Shown here: positions 61,735 to 64,000 of the stretch, one piece after another | Numbering within the stretch: the stretch's first letter is position 1 | How the letters are laid out: each line of letters begins with the position of its first letter | Assembly (NCBI RefSeq): GCF_018860155.1 | Contig: NZ_JAHKNI010000001.1 | Coordinates: forward strand, 509,333-573,332 | Direction of reading: 5' to 3' | Length of the DNA stretch: 64,000 bases | Origin: Nocardia albiluteola | GTDB taxonomy: Bacteria > Actinomycetota > Actinomycetes > Mycobacteriales > Mycobacteriaceae | The notes under the pieces: generated by a model | Told to the model about the DNA's origin: nothing | Seen by the model: the letters and a program-made list of their open reading frames with translations, nothing else | Databases searched by the model: none | Translations under genes and position numbers: made by a program

Positions 61735-62573
61735 ACGTAGTCCATCGGGTCGTCGAATATTCTGAGGCCTTCGTGGAGTAGACCCAGCCGGGCGACGTCG
61801 TCCGGCTGGAGATCGAAATCGAAAATGTCGATGTTCTCACGCATGCGATGTAGCTTGCTCGACTTCGGAATGGCCGAAATTCCATGTTGCAGAATCCAGC
61901 GCAGCATGATTTGAGCCGGAGTCTTTCCGTATTTCACCGCCACCGCGGCGAGCCTGGGGTCGTCGAGACGTCTGCCTTGTGCCAACGGACAGGAAGCCTG
62001 CAAGTGAATTCCGTGACTCTGACAACATCTCAACAGGTCTTCGGAGTAGAGGTACGGACTGAATTCGACTTGATTAACCGCCGGAACCGTCTCGGCATAG
62101 TCTTGTAATTCCTCTATAAGAGGGACGGGATAATTGCATACGCCTATGCTCCGTATTCTCTTCTGTGCGTACAGCGTCTCCAGCGCCCGCCACGTCTCTT
62201 TCCGATGTGAACGGCTGGGCCAATGCAGCAGATACAAGTCGATATAGTCGCAATCGAGTCTGTTCAGACTCTCCTCGAACGCTCGCATCGTATTGTCGTA
62301 GCCCTGGTGTATATTCTTCACCTTGGTGGTGATGAATATTTCCGCGCGGTCGATACCGCTTTCGCGGACCGCTTGCCCGACAGCCGCTTCGTTGTCGTAA
62401 AGGGCGGCCGTGTCGATGAGCCGATAACCGATGGTGAGGGCCGAGGTTATGGCGCGGACCGCGTCCGCGCCATACATTCCGGACACCCCTAAGCCCAACA
62501 TGGGCATAGAGCGGCCATTGTTGAGAGTAGTTCGCGACAAAGGGGTCTCCATGGCCGGGAAGGAATGCGTCAC
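61731..62573 (-). CDS. Aldo/keto reductase
   Basis: A 280-aa NADPH-dependent reductase. The catalytic tetrad of the AKR family can be traced: Asp and Tyr in RLIDTAALYDNEAAVG, Lys in IFITTKVKN and His in DLYLLHWPS. The cofactor site is in AIPKSSKLHRMRENIDIFDFDL. GTG at 62573 is 7 nt after TACACT, so leaderless; ATG at 62552 is an alternative. A/T-rich codons (TTA, ATA) support recent acquisition. It probably reduces a keto sugar or aldehyde intermediate of the cluster. Confidence 0.9.
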   Translation of the reverse strand: MTHSFPAMETPLSRTTLNNGRSMPMLGLGVSGMYGADAVRAITSALTIGYRLIDTAALYDNEAAVGQAVRESGIDRAEIFITTKVKNIHQGYDNTMRAFEESLNRLDCDYIDLYLLHWPSRSHRKETWRALETLYAQKRIRSIGVCNYPVPLIEELQDYAETVPAVNQVEFSPYLYSEDLLRCCQSHGIHLQASCPLAQGRRLDDPRLAAVAVKYGKTPAQIMLRWILQHGISAIPKSSKLHRMRENIDIFDFDLQPDDVARLGLLHEGLRIFDDPMDYV

Positions 62574-62580
62574 GATGAAA

Positions 62581-62599
62581 AGTGTATCAGTGCTACTGT
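62581..62599. promoter_or_regulatory. Divergent leaderless promoters of the reductase and glycosyltransferase genes
   Basis: Minus strand: TACACT (62581-62586), 7 nt before GTG 62573. Plus strand: TACTGT (62594-62599), 6 nt before GTG 62606. Start codons are 33 bp apart and both mRNAs would be leaderless. Confidence 0.6.
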
Positions 62600-62605
62600 T
62601 CGCCG

Positions 62606-63862
62606 GTGAGTTTGAATCGCGAAAAGACTTGCCAGGACTACTTCGAGTTGCGGGGGAGTGTGAACTCGGGACGGTCCCGGATTCTCTACCTCACGAATCA
62701 ACTTCCCATGCCTGCTCATAGCGGTGGCCAGTTGCGGGAAGCGGAGACGCTGAAGAGACTGAGCCGCGACTTCGCGATCGAACTCGTCGTCCTGACGAAC
62801 CATTTCGAGCGGGACCGGGAAAACGCCGGCCTGATGCTCCCGTACTGCGCGAACTTGACGATTGTTCGAAGTACTGTGGCGACCGAGGGGTACGAGCATG
62901 GTGTGCCGAAAAGGATCGCAAGCTATCGTTCAACCGTGTTGCGGCCCGCTCTCGAGCTCAGACTTGCCGCCGGTGGTATCGATGCGATCCATGTCGAGGG
63001 GTATTTCATGATGAGACACCTTCCGGATGTCGATGTGCCGATCGTCCTGTGTGAAGAGAACATCGAATATCTCCTCGACAAGGCGTGCGAAGAACTCGGC
63101 AATCCGGATTCGGTCGGCTGGAATGAAATCAAGGGTCTCGAACATGAGGCCTGGCGGCGAGCGACGATCTGCGGCGCTGTGAGTGTCGACGACCTCGAGA
63201 TCATGCGTCGCGACGCTCCGGACATCCACAGCGCTTTGCTTCCTTGCGGGTTCGATCATGTCGGCGTGACGCCGCCGCGGTGCCACGCCGGCGGGGTGCA
63301 AGTGGTGTTCGTCGGCAACTACTCGTGGACGCCGACGCATGACGCGGCCGTTCGCCTGTTGACCTCGATCTGGCCGCGCGTCTTGGAGTTCGTCCCCGAC
63401 GCTCGCCTTAGTCTCGTCGGCGCTGGGGCCGACGAGTCACTGAGCATCCTGGCTCGACAGACGAGAGGCGTGGAAGTCGTCGGCCGAGTCGCGAGCGTGG
63501 CGGAGTACCTCAGATCCGCGGACGTCTTCGTCTGCCCGGTGCGAATGCAGGGCGGCATCAAGATAAAACTCTCCGAGGCGTTCCAAACCGCATGCCCGAT
63601 CGTGGCGGCGCCAGAAGCCTTGGCGGGCTTTCCGCAGTCGGCACGTGACGCAGTTGTCGTCGCAGACACGGACGCCCACTTCGCCGCCGCCATCTCCGGG
63701 CTGTTGCTCGATCCGCGGAAACGGCAGCGACTCGCCGGGCGTGCCCACGCGGTCGCCAGGGCGCTGCCGACGTGGGACGACGCGGCCATGGCACTGTCCA
63801 CCGTATGGCGAGAGTCGATGTCCCTTGTATCGTCCGCTCGGAGCGATGCTTTCAATGGTTGA
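62606..63862 (+). CDS. GT4-type glycosyltransferase
   Basis: A 418-aa retaining glycosyltransferase of the GT-B fold. The N-terminal domain starts with RILYLTNQLPMPAHSGGQLREAETLKRL (acceptor side). In the C-terminal domain VQVVFVGNYSWTPTHDAAV and GGIKIKLSEAFQTACPIVAAPEALAG form the nucleotide-sugar site, with Lys and Glu of the EX7E-like motif. GTG at 62606 is 6 nt after TACTGT; GTG at 62660 is an alternative. Last visible gene of the cluster, followed by a hairpin. Donor and acceptor are unknown. Confidence 0.87.
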   Translation: MSLNREKTCQDYFELRGSVNSGRSRILYLTNQLPMPAHSGGQLREAETLKRLSRDFAIELVVLTNHFERDRENAGLMLPYCANLTIVRSTVATEGYEHGVPKRIASYRSTVLRPALELRLAAGGIDAIHVEGYFMMRHLPDVDVPIVLCEENIEYLLDKACEELGNPDSVGWNEIKGLEHEAWRRATICGAVSVDDLEIMRRDAPDIHSALLPCGFDHVGVTPPRCHAGGVQVVFVGNYSWTPTHDAAVRLLTSIWPRVLEFVPDARLSLVGAGADESLSILARQTRGVEVVGRVASVAEYLRSADVFVCPVRMQGGIKIKLSEAFQTACPIVAAPEALAGFPQSARDAVVVADTDAHFAAAISGLLLDPRKRQRLAGRAHAVARALPTWDDAAMALSTVWRESMSLVSSARSDAFNG

Positions 63863-63864
63863 GT

Positions 63865-63914
63865 CGGCTCGCAGCGCGGTGCCGGTGTTGCCACCGGTCC
63901 GTTTCTGCGAGCCG
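63865..63914 (+). terminator. Hairpin after the glycosyltransferase gene
   Basis: Outer 10-bp arms CGGCTCGCAG (63865-63874) and CTGCGAGCCG (63905-63914), with an inner CCGGTG/CACCGG stem. A second hairpin around GCATG/CATGC lies just beyond. It probably ends the cluster; 63915-64000 shows no gene that I can support. Confidence 0.6.
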
Positions 63915-64000
63915 CTCGCCGAACCCGGCGTGCATGTCTCCATGCACCGGGCTCGACGGTGTCTGCTGTCAGGCGCGGTTGACCGTGTCCCCGGGGGGTG

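Overview
The window is chromosomal DNA of a high-GC actinomycete of the Mycobacteriales, most likely Nocardia. The supporting sequence evidence is strong G/C third-position bias, a mycobacterial-type order of housekeeping genes (dnaX, a tuberculostearate-type methyltransferase pair, an SRPBCC protein, ybaB-recR, leuA, murT-gatD), a PknK-like kinase, an ESX-type MinD protein, a mycothiol-type isomerase and a cholesterol-oxidase-like protein. Many genes also begin at an ATG or GTG placed 6-7 nt after a TANNNT hexamer, the signature of leaderless transcripts common in this order. The assignment is inferred from gene content; no database search was run.

Layout. 1-2.1 kb (minus): a GntR/UTRA regulator, a dicluster ferredoxin and a substrate-binding lipoprotein cut by the window edge form an operon. 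2.3-3.8 kb: a possible Cys-Cys leader peptide and an ROK regulator. 3.9-5.6 kb: an FAD monooxygenase divergent from a TetR gene, with a palindromic operator between them. 5.8-10 kb: a DUF2207-type membrane protein and two tandem membrane-anchored HExxH zinc metallopeptidases. 10-13 kb: an MMPL exporter and its TetR partner with a dyad operator. 13-15.3 kb: an ammonium channel and an unknown gene. 15.9-18.8 kb: dnaX. 19.2-22.6 kb: fadA-fadB of beta-oxidation. 22.7-24.3 kb: a decayed membrane-protein gene, an HxlR regulator and a quinone-oxidoreductase-like enzyme. 24.3-27.3 kb: a leaderless divergent pair, then a DGPF protein plus ECF42-type sigma factor with matching promoters on both strands. 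27.5-34.7 kb: a mycothiol-type isomerase, a PknK-like kinase/STAND protein and the tmsA-tmsB type pair. 35-44.7 kb: small membrane and secreted proteins, ybaB-recR, a LysE exporter, a Cys-tailed DUF5685-type protein, a cysteine-synthase-like enzyme and leuA behind a leucine attenuator. 44.9-56.6 kb: ESX-type MinD, a LysR/EamA pair, a Tat-exported flavoprotein, a PPOX protein, a small HTH/membrane pair, murT-gatD and a cholesterol-oxidase-like GMC enzyme.

56.6-63.9 kb differs from the rest. It is visibly more A/T-rich and uses TTA and ATA codons. It holds an MFS transporter, a sugar-isomerase TIM barrel translationally coupled to a GMC-type flavoenzyme, a putative sugar O-methyltransferase, an aldo/keto reductase and a GT4 glycosyltransferase. 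I read it as a horizontally acquired sugar- or cyclitol-modifying gene cluster, and it is the best candidate here for an undescribed system. Other points worth attention are a bidirectional promoter with overlapping -10 elements serving two leaderless genes, paired ECF42-type promoters, the leuA attenuator, an 18-cysteine protein tail, and a 24-nt repeat that lies in frame inside murT.
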